NCBI RefSeq assembly: GCF_031759225.1
Contig: NZ_CP134494.1
Location: 1,238,501-1,302,500, forward strand
Source: Mesobacillus jeotgali
Lineage (GTDB): Bacteria > Bacillota > Bacilli > Bacillales > Cytobacillaceae
Reading direction: 5' to 3'
DNA: 64,000 nucleotides
The first letter of the stretch is position 1. Each line of letters begins with the position of its first letter. Below, in pieces: positions 19,713 to 27,738 of this stretch. A program made the translations under genes and the position numbers. The notes beneath the pieces were generated by a model, which searched no databases, was not told the DNA's origin, and worked only from the letters and a program-made list of their open reading frames with translations.

Positions 19713-20990
19713 ATGAAAAAGGCATTGTCGATTTTCATGATGCTGGTCTTAATGATCGGCGCACTTGCTGCTTGCGGACCTAAAGAAGAAGAAGACACAG
19801 GTTCAAAAGACAACGGCGAAAAAACAGAAGACGCTTCTAAACCAGAGAAGCTAGTAGTTTGGGAAGACAAAGATAAGTCTGGCTGGCTAGAAAAAGTAGC
19901 AGCAGACTTCGAAAAAGAACACGGTGTTAAAATCGAGTTCAAAGAAGTAGAAATGGCTACAAAAATGAAAGAACAATTACGTCTTGACGGTCCTGCGGGA
20001 ACTGGCCCGGACATCATCACTCTTCCACATGACCAAATCGGTGAGCTTGCAGTTCAGGGACACATCGCTGAACTTAATGTAAGCGACGATGTGAAGAGCA
20101 CTTTCTCTGAGTCTTCAATCTCAGCTCAAACTTTCGATGGTAAATTATACGGACTTCCAAAGTCTGCTGAAACTCCAGTATTCATCTACAACAAAGCTCT
20201 TATGACTGAAGTTCCTGCTACAATGGAAGATCTTTACGAATTCGCAAAAGCTAACACTAAAGATGGTAAATACGGTTTCCTTGCACTTTGGGATAACTTC
20301 TACTTTGCACACGCACCAATTGGCGGTAACGGCGGATATGTATTCGGTGAAAAAGATGGCGCTCTTGATCCAAAAGATCTTGGACTGAACAACGAAGGTG
20401 CTGTAAAAGGTACTGAGTACATCCAAAAATGGTACTCTGAAAAGCTTTTCCCTAATGGAATCATCGGTGAAAACGGCGGTTCTGCTATGGACGGACTATT
20501 CAACGAAGGTAATGTTGCTTCTGTTATGAACGGACCATGGGCATTCGGCGGCATGAAAGACGCTGGCATCGACTTCGGTGTAGCTCCATTCCCTAAATTT
20601 GCTGACGGTACTCCAATGAAGACTTTCATGGGTGTTAAAGGCTGGCACGTATCTTCTTATTCTAAGAACCAGGAATGGGCAACTAAGTTCCTTGAGTTCA
20701 TTACGAACGACGAAAACGCTAAGTACCGTTTCGAGCAAACAGCTGAAGTACCAACTAACGTAGCTCTAGTTGACGACCCAGCTCTTGCTGAAAACGAAGG
20801 TGCTAAAGCTGTTGCACTTCAAACGCAAGACGCAGTTCCAATGCCAAACATCCCAGAAATGGGTGAAGTTTGGGCACCAATGGCTAGCGCATTGCAAACT
20901 GTTGTAACTGGCAAAGCAGAGCCAAAAGCAGCTCTTGATTCAGCTGTAAAACAAATCGAGCAAAATATTGAGCAAAACCACGCTAAATAA
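19713..20990 (+). CDS. mdxE: Maltodextrin-binding lipoprotein (ABC transporter)
   Basis: A 425-aa extracytoplasmic solute-binding protein with a lipoprotein signal peptide ending in the lipobox LAAC (Cys ~21), followed by a charged linker. The mature part is MalE-like (KLVVWEDKDKSGWLEKVAADFEKEHG; GPDIITLPHDQIGELA; ending in the RFEQTAEVPTN region). ATG 19713 has AGGAGGGG upstream; the earlier ATG at 19674 would spoil the signal peptide. Codon use is strongly biased to GCT/GAA/GGT/AAC type codons unlike the neighbours, as expected for a highly expressed binding protein. B. subtilis equivalent: MdxE. Confidence 0.93.
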   Translation: MKKALSIFMMLVLMIGALAACGPKEEEDTGSKDNGEKTEDASKPEKLVVWEDKDKSGWLEKVAADFEKEHGVKIEFKEVEMATKMKEQLRLDGPAGTGPDIITLPHDQIGELAVQGHIAELNVSDDVKSTFSESSISAQTFDGKLYGLPKSAETPVFIYNKALMTEVPATMEDLYEFAKANTKDGKYGFLALWDNFYFAHAPIGGNGGYVFGEKDGALDPKDLGLNNEGAVKGTEYIQKWYSEKLFPNGIIGENGGSAMDGLFNEGNVASVMNGPWAFGGMKDAGIDFGVAPFPKFADGTPMKTFMGVKGWHVSSYSKNQEWATKFLEFITNDENAKYRFEQTAEVPTNVALVDDPALAENEGAKAVALQTQDAVPMPNIPEMGEVWAPMASALQTVVTGKAEPKAALDSAVKQIEQNIEQNHAK

Positions 20991-21008
20991 TAGTGCCAAT
21001 AGATATAG

Positions 21009-21032
21009 CAGTACCTCCCATGGGGGGTACTG
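21009..21032 (+). terminator. Attenuating terminator between mdxE and mdxF
   Basis: CAGTACCTCCC-atg-GGGGGGTACTG followed by TTATATTTT. The hairpin would let binding protein be made in excess over the permeases. Confidence 0.75.
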
Positions 21033-21133
21033 TTATATTTTCCAGTAGTATATTCCATTTTCTGTGTTTTCTTAAGCGGTATGTGAAAAGTCACAAAGTT
21101 TACGAAAACTGCAGTAAAAAAGTCTTTCATTGG

Positions 21134-21147
21134 GCAAACGGTTGCGC
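21134..21147 (+). promoter_or_regulatory. Second LacI-type operator, upstream of mdxF
   Basis: GCAAACGGTTGCGC resembles the operators before mdxE. TAAAAT directly after it (21148) could be a -10, giving mdxF its own repressed promoter. The 285 bases between here and mdxF hold a 67-codon frame (21233-21436) that ends by ATGA overlap with mdxF; its product is not recognised and it is not called as a gene. Confidence 0.55.
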
Positions 21148-21432
21148 TAAAATAGAGATAAGTTAATCAGGTGCTTCATAAGAGTGAAAACAAGAGTTTT
21201 CGGAATAATACAGGAAGAGGAATTCCTTCTGTATGAATGACAATGTATTCGTTCTCATAAAGCATCTGATGCTTTTACCAAGGTTTCTTCGCAGGGATTG
21301 CAGTTTTTCCATTGCTGTTTCCATTCTCTATCAAAGAAGCTGTTTGATCGGGACTGGTTCAAAGGAAGCAAGAAAAGCGGGTTACACGATGAGAAGCCTT
21401 AAAAAACATAGAAAGAGAAAGGGGAATATAGG

Positions 21433-22716
21433 ATGAAAGAGAAGTCCTATCAAACCAACCACCGCAGAATAGCAACAGCCCTTTCGATTATTCCAGGGCT
21501 AGGACAGCTATACAACAAACAATATTTAAAAGGGATCGCATTTTTAGTTTTGACCGGTGCATTCTTCGGAGTGTTCTCAGACCTGCTCAATATGGGTCTA
21601 TGGGGACTGTTTACACTAGGAGAACAGACGCCGCGTGACCACTCTATCTTCTTGATGGTCGAAGGTATCTTGGCACTCATTGTCCTGCTTTTTGGAATCG
21701 GTTTCTATCTGTTCAACTTAAATGACGCATATAAAACCGGATTGAAAAGAGACATGGGAGAGCGACTAAGCACTGTCAAAGAGCAATACAATAACCTGAT
21801 TGATAATGGATTCCCATACTTGATCATGTCACCGGGATTCCTGCTTCTTATTTTCGTCGTTGTATTTCCAATCATTTTCGTAGTCTTGCTTGCTTTTACG
21901 AACTACGATCTATATCATTCACCGCCTGCAAAGCTTGTTGACTGGGTCGGCCTGAAAAACTTCTTCGATCTGTTCCAGCTGCAATCATGGCGTGAGACAT
22001 TCTTCTCCGTTCTTTCATGGACAATCATCTGGACATTCGTTGCAACTACATTCCAGGTTGCCCTAGGAATGTTCCTGGCAATCTTGGTGAACCAGAAGGA
22101 TGTAAAAGGAAAAGCAATCATCCGTACAGTATTCATCCTGCCTTGGGCAGTACCAGCATTCGTTTCCATCCTAGTATTCGCAGGTATGTTCAACGAATCA
22201 TTCGGTGCGATCAACCGTGACATCCTTGGATTCTTTGGAATCGATCCAATTCCATGGATGACTGAAGCGATGTACACAAAAATCGCCTTGATCATGATCC
22301 AAACATGGCTTGGTTTCCCGTTCATCTTCGCGATGGTAACAGGGGTACTTCAATCCATCCCGGAAGAATTGTACGAAGCCGCCACTGTGGACGGCGCGAC
22401 AAACTTCCAGAAATTCAAGAACATCACATTGCCGCTCGTGCTATTCGCTACAGCGCCAATCCTGATTACGCAATACACGTTCAACTTCAATAACTTTAAT
22501 ATCATTTATCTCTTCAACGGCGGAGGACCTGCAGTTTCTGGCGCGAATGCCGGCGGAACAGATATCCTGATTTCGTGGATTTACAGCCTGACAATGACAT
22601 CTGCACAATATTCCAAAGCTGCTGCCATTACCATGCTGCTATCATTGATCGTTATCGGTGTAGCTTTATGGCAGTTCAAGAGAACGAAATCATTCCAAGA
22701 AGAGGATATGATGTAA
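21433..22716 (+). CDS. mdxF: Maltodextrin ABC transporter permease (MalF/MdxF type)
   Basis: A 427-aa permease. The N-terminus (~1-120) carries an extra hydrophobic domain, beginning around IIPGLGQLYNKQYLKG, before the usual six-helix core; this extension is typical of MalF-like subunits in Bacillus. The EAA loop reads PEELYEAATVDGATNFQKFK (~310), the ATPase contact site. No ATPase gene is in the cluster; in B. subtilis the shared MsmX ATPase serves MdxEFG, so the same is likely here. GGGG/AGG lies before ATG 21433. Confidence 0.92.
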   Translation: MKEKSYQTNHRRIATALSIIPGLGQLYNKQYLKGIAFLVLTGAFFGVFSDLLNMGLWGLFTLGEQTPRDHSIFLMVEGILALIVLLFGIGFYLFNLNDAYKTGLKRDMGERLSTVKEQYNNLIDNGFPYLIMSPGFLLLIFVVVFPIIFVVLLAFTNYDLYHSPPAKLVDWVGLKNFFDLFQLQSWRETFFSVLSWTIIWTFVATTFQVALGMFLAILVNQKDVKGKAIIRTVFILPWAVPAFVSILVFAGMFNESFGAINRDILGFFGIDPIPWMTEAMYTKIALIMIQTWLGFPFIFAMVTGVLQSIPEELYEAATVDGATNFQKFKNITLPLVLFATAPILITQYTFNFNNFNIIYLFNGGGPAVSGANAGGTDILISWIYSLTMTSAQYSKAAAITMLLSLIVIGVALWQFKRTKSFQEEDMM

Positions 22717-22717
22717 T

Positions 22718-23560
22718 ATGAGTATCAAACGACAGAAATATCTCAGACTGACATTAACGTACCTTGTGATTTTGGCTATGTTCGCGATTATTATTTATCC
22801 GCTCCTCTGGATTGTCGGTTCTTCTTTCAATCCAGGGCAGAGCTTGTCCGGTTCTAGCATCATCCCAAAAAATGCTACGCTTGATCACTATAAGGAACTG
22901 TTCGATACTAATCAGAGCGCATACTTATACTGGTACTGGAATTCATTGAAGGTAAGTGTACTGACAATGGTGTTTACAGTCATCCTTGTCAGCCTTACAG
23001 CGTATTCATTTTCACGCTACCGTTTTATCGGTCGTAAGAACAGCTTGATGACATTCCTGATCCTGCAGATGATTCCAAACTTTGCAGCGCTGATCGCGAT
23101 TTTCATCCTTGCTCTATTAACTGGCCTTCTTGATACTCACTTAGGCTTGATCCTTGTATACGTTGGGGGTGCAATCCCAATGAATACATGGCTGATGAAA
23201 GGATATCTTGATACAATCCCGAAAGAACTAGATGAATCAGCTAAAATGGACGGTGCCGGCCACCTCAGGATCTTCTTCCAGATCGTCATGCCGCTTGCGA
23301 CACCGATCATCGCTGTAGTAGCATTGTTCGCATTCATCGCTCCATTCGGAGATTTCATCCTTGCGAGAATCCTTTTAAGAACGGAAGAAAAATACACACT
23401 TGCTGTTGGACTATATGATATGGTTGCCAAACAGTTCGGTGCAGAATTCACGACGTTCGCTGCAGGTGCAGTACTAATCGCGGTACCGATTGCAATCCTG
23501 TTCTTGTCATTCCAAAAATACTTTGTTTCTGGTTTGACGGCAGGAGGAACAAAAGGATAA
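22718..23560 (+). CDS. mdxG: Maltodextrin ABC transporter permease (MalG/MdxG type)
   Basis: A 280-aa six-helix permease that pairs with MdxF. EAA motif PKELDESAKMDGAGHLRIFF (~167). The ATG lies one base after the mdxF stop, so translation is coupled. A hairpin follows the stop codon before the amylase gene. Confidence 0.93.
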   Translation: MSIKRQKYLRLTLTYLVILAMFAIIIYPLLWIVGSSFNPGQSLSGSSIIPKNATLDHYKELFDTNQSAYLYWYWNSLKVSVLTMVFTVILVSLTAYSFSRYRFIGRKNSLMTFLILQMIPNFAALIAIFILALLTGLLDTHLGLILVYVGGAIPMNTWLMKGYLDTIPKELDESAKMDGAGHLRIFFQIVMPLATPIIAVVALFAFIAPFGDFILARILLRTEEKYTLAVGLYDMVAKQFGAEFTTFAAGAVLIAVPIAILFLSFQKYFVSGLTAGGTKG

Positions 23561-23580
23561 TCTATTAGGGCAGAAACATT

Positions 23581-23612
23581 TTAAGCAAAGGCCATATTTG
23601 GCCTTTGCTTAA
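23581..23612 (+). other. Strong RNA hairpin between mdxG and amylase
   Basis: TTAAGCAAAGGCC pairs with GGCCTTTGCTTAA around a short loop (14 bp stem). There is no T run, so it may stabilise the upstream mRNA end or act as a weak terminator. Confidence 0.6.
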
Positions 23613-23631
23613 ATTATGAGGAGGACCGGAG

Positions 23632-25164
23632 ATGAAAAAAATGATCATCTTCATCTTGATTCCGTTTCTTCTTTTTAGCGCCCTCCCGGTAGGTGCCGTT
23701 GAAAATGAAGGACGCACATGGCAGGATGAAACTATTTATTTTTTAATGGTTGACCGTTTTAACAACGGAGACAATAGCAATGATTTCGAGGTTGATGCGA
23801 ATGATCCAAGAGCTTATCATGGAGGCGATTTCCAGGGTGTAATCGACCAGCTTGATTATCTCAAGGACATGGGGTTTACCGCAATCTGGTTAACGCCGGT
23901 GTTCGATAATGTCGACAAGGGGTACCATGGATATTGGATTAAAGATTTCTATAATACGGAAGAGCATTTTGGAAGCGTTGACAAATTCAAAGAGCTGGTA
24001 AAAGAAGCGCATGAACGTGACATTAAGATCATTCTGGATTTCGTCGTCAACCATGTTGCTCCAGAACATGAATGGGTGAATGATCCGGCCAAGAAAGACT
24101 GGTTCCATGAAAAACAGGATATTATTGACTGGAATGACCAGGATCAGCTGGAGAACAACTGGCTTTACGGCCTTCCTGATTTAGCTCAGGAAAATCCTGA
24201 AACAAAGAAATATTTGCTGGACGCGGCAAAATGGTGGATTGAAGAAACAGATATTGATGGTTATAGGCTGGATACCGTCCGCCACGTACCAGTTGAGTTC
24301 TGGGAAGATTTTTCAAAAGAAGTGAAAAGTGTGAAAGATGACTTTTATCTAATTGGCGAGGTTTGGTCGGAGGATCCAAATTATATTGCTGAATATGATA
24401 AAGCGGGCATCGATGGCTTTGTTGATTTTCCATTAAATGAGCAGCTTCGTACAGCATTCGAAAAACCTGATCAGACTTTGGACTGGCTTTTAACAACCGC
24501 GAAAAGAAATAAAGCGATATACGAAAACCCGGAGTTGATGGGCAATTTTATCGACAATCATGATATGGTCAGGTTCACTAGGAAGGCGGTGCAGAACAGG
24601 CAGCATCCAGGAACAAGATGGAAGATGGCGCTGACATATATGTATACAGCTCCTGGCATCCCGATTGTTTATTATGGAAGTGAAATCGCCCTCGATGGCG
24701 GAGAAGATCCGGACAACCGCAGACAAATGAGCTTCAGGGCGGATAAAGAATTAATCGATTACGTCACGAAAATTGGTGAACTCCGCAATGAGCTTCCTTC
24801 TTTAAGAAGAGGAGATTTGGAAGTGCTGTATGAAAAGAAAGGCATGGCGGTCTTCAAGAGAACCTATGAAAATGAAACATCTGTCATTGCCATCAATAAC
24901 ACTTCAAACACTCAGTACGTTACATTGACAGCGGACCAGCTCGAAGATGATCAAGAGCTGAGAGGCTTGCTTGCAAATGACTTGGTCAGAAGCAAGGATG
25001 GGGAGTATAACCTGGCATTGGAACGGGAAAAAGCAGAAATTTATGTGCTAGCTGAAAAAACAGGATTGAACATTCCTTATTTAGTGACAATGGGCGCAGT
25101 ATACGCTGCTTTCTTCGGCTTCATTTTCCTTCTTTTTAAAAGAAGAAAGAAGAGTAAAGAATAG
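23632..25164 (+). CDS. Secreted, membrane-anchored alpha-amylase (GH13)
   Basis: A 510-aa enzyme with an N-terminal signal peptide (MKKMIIFILIPFLLFSALPVGAV) and a C-terminal transmembrane segment (~485-503, TMGAVYAAFFGFIFLLF) followed by KRRKKSKE, so the catalytic domain is held on the outside of the membrane. GH13 motifs: DFVVNHVAPEH, DGYRLDTVRHV (nucleophile), LIGEVWSED (acid) and FIDNHDMVRF. It would cut starch to maltodextrins for the adjacent transporter. GAGGAGG lies before ATG. Confidence 0.92.
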   Translation: MKKMIIFILIPFLLFSALPVGAVENEGRTWQDETIYFLMVDRFNNGDNSNDFEVDANDPRAYHGGDFQGVIDQLDYLKDMGFTAIWLTPVFDNVDKGYHGYWIKDFYNTEEHFGSVDKFKELVKEAHERDIKIILDFVVNHVAPEHEWVNDPAKKDWFHEKQDIIDWNDQDQLENNWLYGLPDLAQENPETKKYLLDAAKWWIEETDIDGYRLDTVRHVPVEFWEDFSKEVKSVKDDFYLIGEVWSEDPNYIAEYDKAGIDGFVDFPLNEQLRTAFEKPDQTLDWLLTTAKRNKAIYENPELMGNFIDNHDMVRFTRKAVQNRQHPGTRWKMALTYMYTAPGIPIVYYGSEIALDGGEDPDNRRQMSFRADKELIDYVTKIGELRNELPSLRRGDLEVLYEKKGMAVFKRTYENETSVIAINNTSNTQYVTLTADQLEDDQELRGLLANDLVRSKDGEYNLALEREKAEIYVLAEKTGLNIPYLVTMGAVYAAFFGFIFLLFKRRKKSKE

Positions 25165-25269
25165 ATGAAAAACAGTCCAGAACTTGGCTTGAAAAAATAA
25201 GAAAAAAAACACGGCAATTCATTTATAATAGAGATAAGGAATTTTTCTGGCAAAAGGGAGGGGAACTTA

Positions 25270-26313
25270 ATGGCTGTCACAATTAAAGATGTTGCGAAGG
25301 TAGCAAATGTCGCGCCTTCAACTGTCTCACGTGTTATCGCCAATAGTCCGAGAATAAGCGAAAAAACGAAAGAAAGAGTCAGGGAGGTTATGGACCAGCT
25401 TGGGTATCACCCAAACTTCATCGCCAGAAGCCTAGCCAGCCAATCAACTCGGGCAATTGGTCTAGTCATGCCGAGTTCTACTGATGTCGTATTCCAAAAC
25501 CCATTCTTCCCAACTGTCTTGACAGGATTGAGCGAGGGAGCACATTCAAAGCAGTACGCCCTTCATATGACTACCGGGAAAACAGAGGATGAAATATTTG
25601 ATGGAGTAGTCGCAATGGTACAGGGCGGCAGGGTAGATGGTGCAATCCTTCTATATTCAAAGGTGGAAGACAGGGTCATTGCCTATCTGAAGGAAAGAAA
25701 TTTTCCCTTTGTTGTCATCGGCAAGCCTTTTAAAGATGATGAAATTACAAACTATGTCGATAATGATAATTTTAAAGCAGGGAAAGAAGTAACCGAGTAT
25801 TTGATCCAGCTTGGACATGACAAGATCGGTTTCATTGGCGGAAATCTTGATTTAGTCGTTACGGTAGAGCGCTTGCTGGGCTACGAAAAAGCTTTGCGGA
25901 ACTCAGGGATCGAGCTTGAAGACAAGTACATTGTCAATGATGAGTTCCTCCGTGAAAGCGGCCAGGATGCTGTAGAGGTCTTGCTCTCGCTAGAACATCC
26001 GCCTACAGCAATGGTTGTTGCCGATGACCTGATGGCACTTGGTGTACTGAATAAGCTGGATGAAATGGGGATTACGGTACCACATGATGTATCCATCGTC
26101 AGCTTTAACAATGTGCTGATCGCCGAGATGGCAAGACCGCCTTTAACTTCTGTTGATATTAATATTTTTGAGTTGGGATATCAGGCTGCGAAAAGTTTGA
26201 TCCAAATCATCGAAAACCCTAATGAGCCGACCAAACGGATAATCGTCCCGTTCAAAATAGTGACACGTTATTCTTGCGGCCACCCTAAGGATTATAAAGA
26301 AATACTTGTGTAA
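25270..26313 (+). CDS. LacI family regulator of maltodextrin genes (MalR/MdxR-like)
   Basis: A 347-aa repressor. The N-terminal helix-turn-helix reads TIKDVAKVANVAPSTVSRVI with hinge PNFIARSLAS; the rest is a periplasmic-binding-protein-like sensor. It closes the maltodextrin cluster and is the likely ligand of the CAAACGTTTG-type operators before mdxE and mdxF. GGGAGGGG precedes ATG 25270. Followed by a strong terminator. Confidence 0.9.
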   Translation: MAVTIKDVAKVANVAPSTVSRVIANSPRISEKTKERVREVMDQLGYHPNFIARSLASQSTRAIGLVMPSSTDVVFQNPFFPTVLTGLSEGAHSKQYALHMTTGKTEDEIFDGVVAMVQGGRVDGAILLYSKVEDRVIAYLKERNFPFVVIGKPFKDDEITNYVDNDNFKAGKEVTEYLIQLGHDKIGFIGGNLDLVVTVERLLGYEKALRNSGIELEDKYIVNDEFLRESGQDAVEVLLSLEHPPTAMVVADDLMALGVLNKLDEMGITVPHDVSIVSFNNVLIAEMARPPLTSVDINIFELGYQAAKSLIQIIENPNEPTKRIIVPFKIVTRYSCGHPKDYKEILV

Positions 26314-26318
26314 AAAAG

Positions 26319-26358
26319 AACTGCACCCCCCATATTAATTTGGAGGTGCAGTTTTTTT
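26319..26358 (+). terminator. Terminator of the LacI-type regulator gene
   Basis: AACTGCACC pairs with GGTGCAGTT around a loop, followed by T7. Confidence 0.88.
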
Positions 26359-26399
26359 GTTCAAAGATAAGAAAGTTGAATTTCACTTCGAGAATTGTC

Positions 26400-26517
26400 C
26401 AGCTTTAGCGCCTAGCCCCTCGAGTCGCTTCGGTCCGACCAATGAAGTCAAAGAACGACTTCACTGGTCGGCCCTCCAGCGCTTGTCGGGGCTGACCAAG
26501 GCGCTTCCGCTTTTCTT
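26400..26517. repeat. Interspersed ~117-bp palindromic repeat, copy 1
   Basis: Outer arms GCGCCTAGCCCC and GGGGCTGACCAAGGCGC, inner hairpin GACCAATGAAGTC-7 nt-GACTTCACTGGTC. A near-identical copy is at 30548-30660 and a 40-bp right-end fragment at 36466-36505. It lies between the regulator terminator and the SDR stop codon. No coding potential. Confidence 0.9.
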
Positions 26518-26520
26518 ATA

Positions 26521-27387
26521 TTAGCCATTCACGATTGTGCCGCCATTGACATGGATTGTCTGTCCGCTTACATAAGTAGAGTCGTCACTGGCTAAATATA
26601 CGTAGGCAGGTGCCAATTCATATGGCTGGCCGGCATGTCCCATTGGAGCGTTCGTACCGAACTTCGCGACTTCTTCAGCCGTGAAAGTCGATGGAATGAG
26701 CGGCGTCCAGATCGGGCCAGGAGCTACGCTATTGACCCGGATGCCCTGTGACGCTAGGGACATGGCAAGAGAACGCGTAAACGATACGATAGCCCCTTTG
26801 GTCGAAGAGTAGTCAATCAGTTTCTCATGGCCCTTATAGGCAGTGATGGACGAGGTATTGATGATTGTGCTGCCTTTTTTCAGATGAGGCAAAACAGCCT
26901 TTGTCAGGTGGAAAATCGAGAACACATTTGTTCGGAATGTCTTCTCCAACTGTTCTGCTGAGATATCGAGCAAACTCTTTTGCGGATGCTGTTCTGCTGC
27001 ATTATTAACCAGGATATCAATTTTACCGAACTCATCGAGCGTTTTCTTCGTCACTTCCTCACAGAAATGCTCACTGCCGATATCACCGGCAAACAGCAGG
27101 CATTTACGGCCTTCAGCTTCAATTAACTCTTTCGTGGTTTGGGCGTCCTGGCTTTCCTCCAGGTAAACAATCGCTACATCAGCACCTTCTTTAGCATAAT
27201 AAATACCGACTGATTTGCCGATTCCACTGTCGCCTCCTGTAATAAGGGCCACCTTTCCGTCAAGTTTTCCTGATCCTTTATAATTTTCATCCACTGACTT
27301 AGGCTCAGGCTTCATTTCCGGCTCAGTACCAGGCTGATGATCTTGATGCTGGGGCGGAAATCCCTGTTTCTTATTTTCGTTAGACAT
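26521..27387 (-). CDS. SDR family oxidoreductase (YdaD/YhdF-like general stress type)
   Basis: A 288-aa short-chain dehydrogenase. The polar N-terminus (GFPPQHQDHQPGTEPEMKPEP) is typical of the Bacillus YdaD/YhdF/YhxC branch. The NAD(P) site is TGGDSGIGKS (~47), with NNAAEQHP, SSITAYKG and the catalytic YSSTKGA, then VNSVAPGPIWTPLIPS. ATG 27387 has AAAGGAGTGG upstream; the frame from 27420 does not. Substrate unknown. B. subtilis YdaD is under sigma-B, but no clear sigma-B promoter is seen here. Confidence 0.9.
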   Translation of the reverse strand: MSNENKKQGFPPQHQDHQPGTEPEMKPEPKSVDENYKGSGKLDGKVALITGGDSGIGKSVGIYYAKEGADVAIVYLEESQDAQTTKELIEAEGRKCLLFAGDIGSEHFCEEVTKKTLDEFGKIDILVNNAAEQHPQKSLLDISAEQLEKTFRTNVFSIFHLTKAVLPHLKKGSTIINTSSITAYKGHEKLIDYSSTKGAIVSFTRSLAMSLASQGIRVNSVAPGPIWTPLIPSTFTAEEVAKFGTNAPMGHAGQPYELAPAYVYLASDDSTYVSGQTIHVNGGTIVNG

Positions 27388-27526
27388 AATCAAATCCACT
27401 CCTTTAATATGAATCACCATTTATTAAATTCCTTTAAAAACCAAATTAAAAACATGGAAATTACTTCATTTCATCTCGTTGTGTAATCAGAAAGAGTGTG
27501 TTTCCTGGATAAGAGCAGAAGAAGTC

Positions 27527-27690
27527 CATTGCCCAAAAAGGGGGAAGAAAGCGTAAAACGGTAAAAGCAGAAGTGTTGCATTGCCCGAAAAAGTGGCAGG
27601 ACCCGAAAACGGTAAAAGCAGGAGTGTTGCATTGCCCGAAAAGGGGGAAGGAAGCGGGAAACGGTAAAAGCAGAAGGAAACTCTTCATTG
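27527..27690. repeat. Tandem array, 51-52-bp unit, 3 copies plus a partial
   Basis: Units beginning CATTGCCC start at 27527, 27579 and 27630 (spacing 52 and 51), with a decayed start near 27686. The conserved core is AACGGTAAAAGCAG. Unlike the other arrays, it has no obvious inverted repeat. It lies upstream of the SDR gene and downstream of cdr. Confidence 0.85.
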
Positions 27691-27703
27691 CTGTAAATAA
27701 AAT

Positions 27704-27730
27704 AAGCGGCCCCTTAATAGGGAGCCGCTT
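27704..27730 (-). terminator. Terminator of cdr
   Basis: On the minus strand AAGCGGCTCCC-tattaa-GGGGCCGCTT followed by ATTTTATTT. Confidence 0.8.
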
Positions 27731-27738
27731 CTACTTCA

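Noticed and set aside
21233..21436. Separate gene for a 67-aa leader protein
   Set aside because: No recognisable product and weak ribosome spacing; kept only as an observation because of its ATGA overlap with mdxF.
27461..27688. 75-codon frame on the minus strand with repeated residues
   Set aside because: It is a translation of the 51-52-bp array, not a gene.
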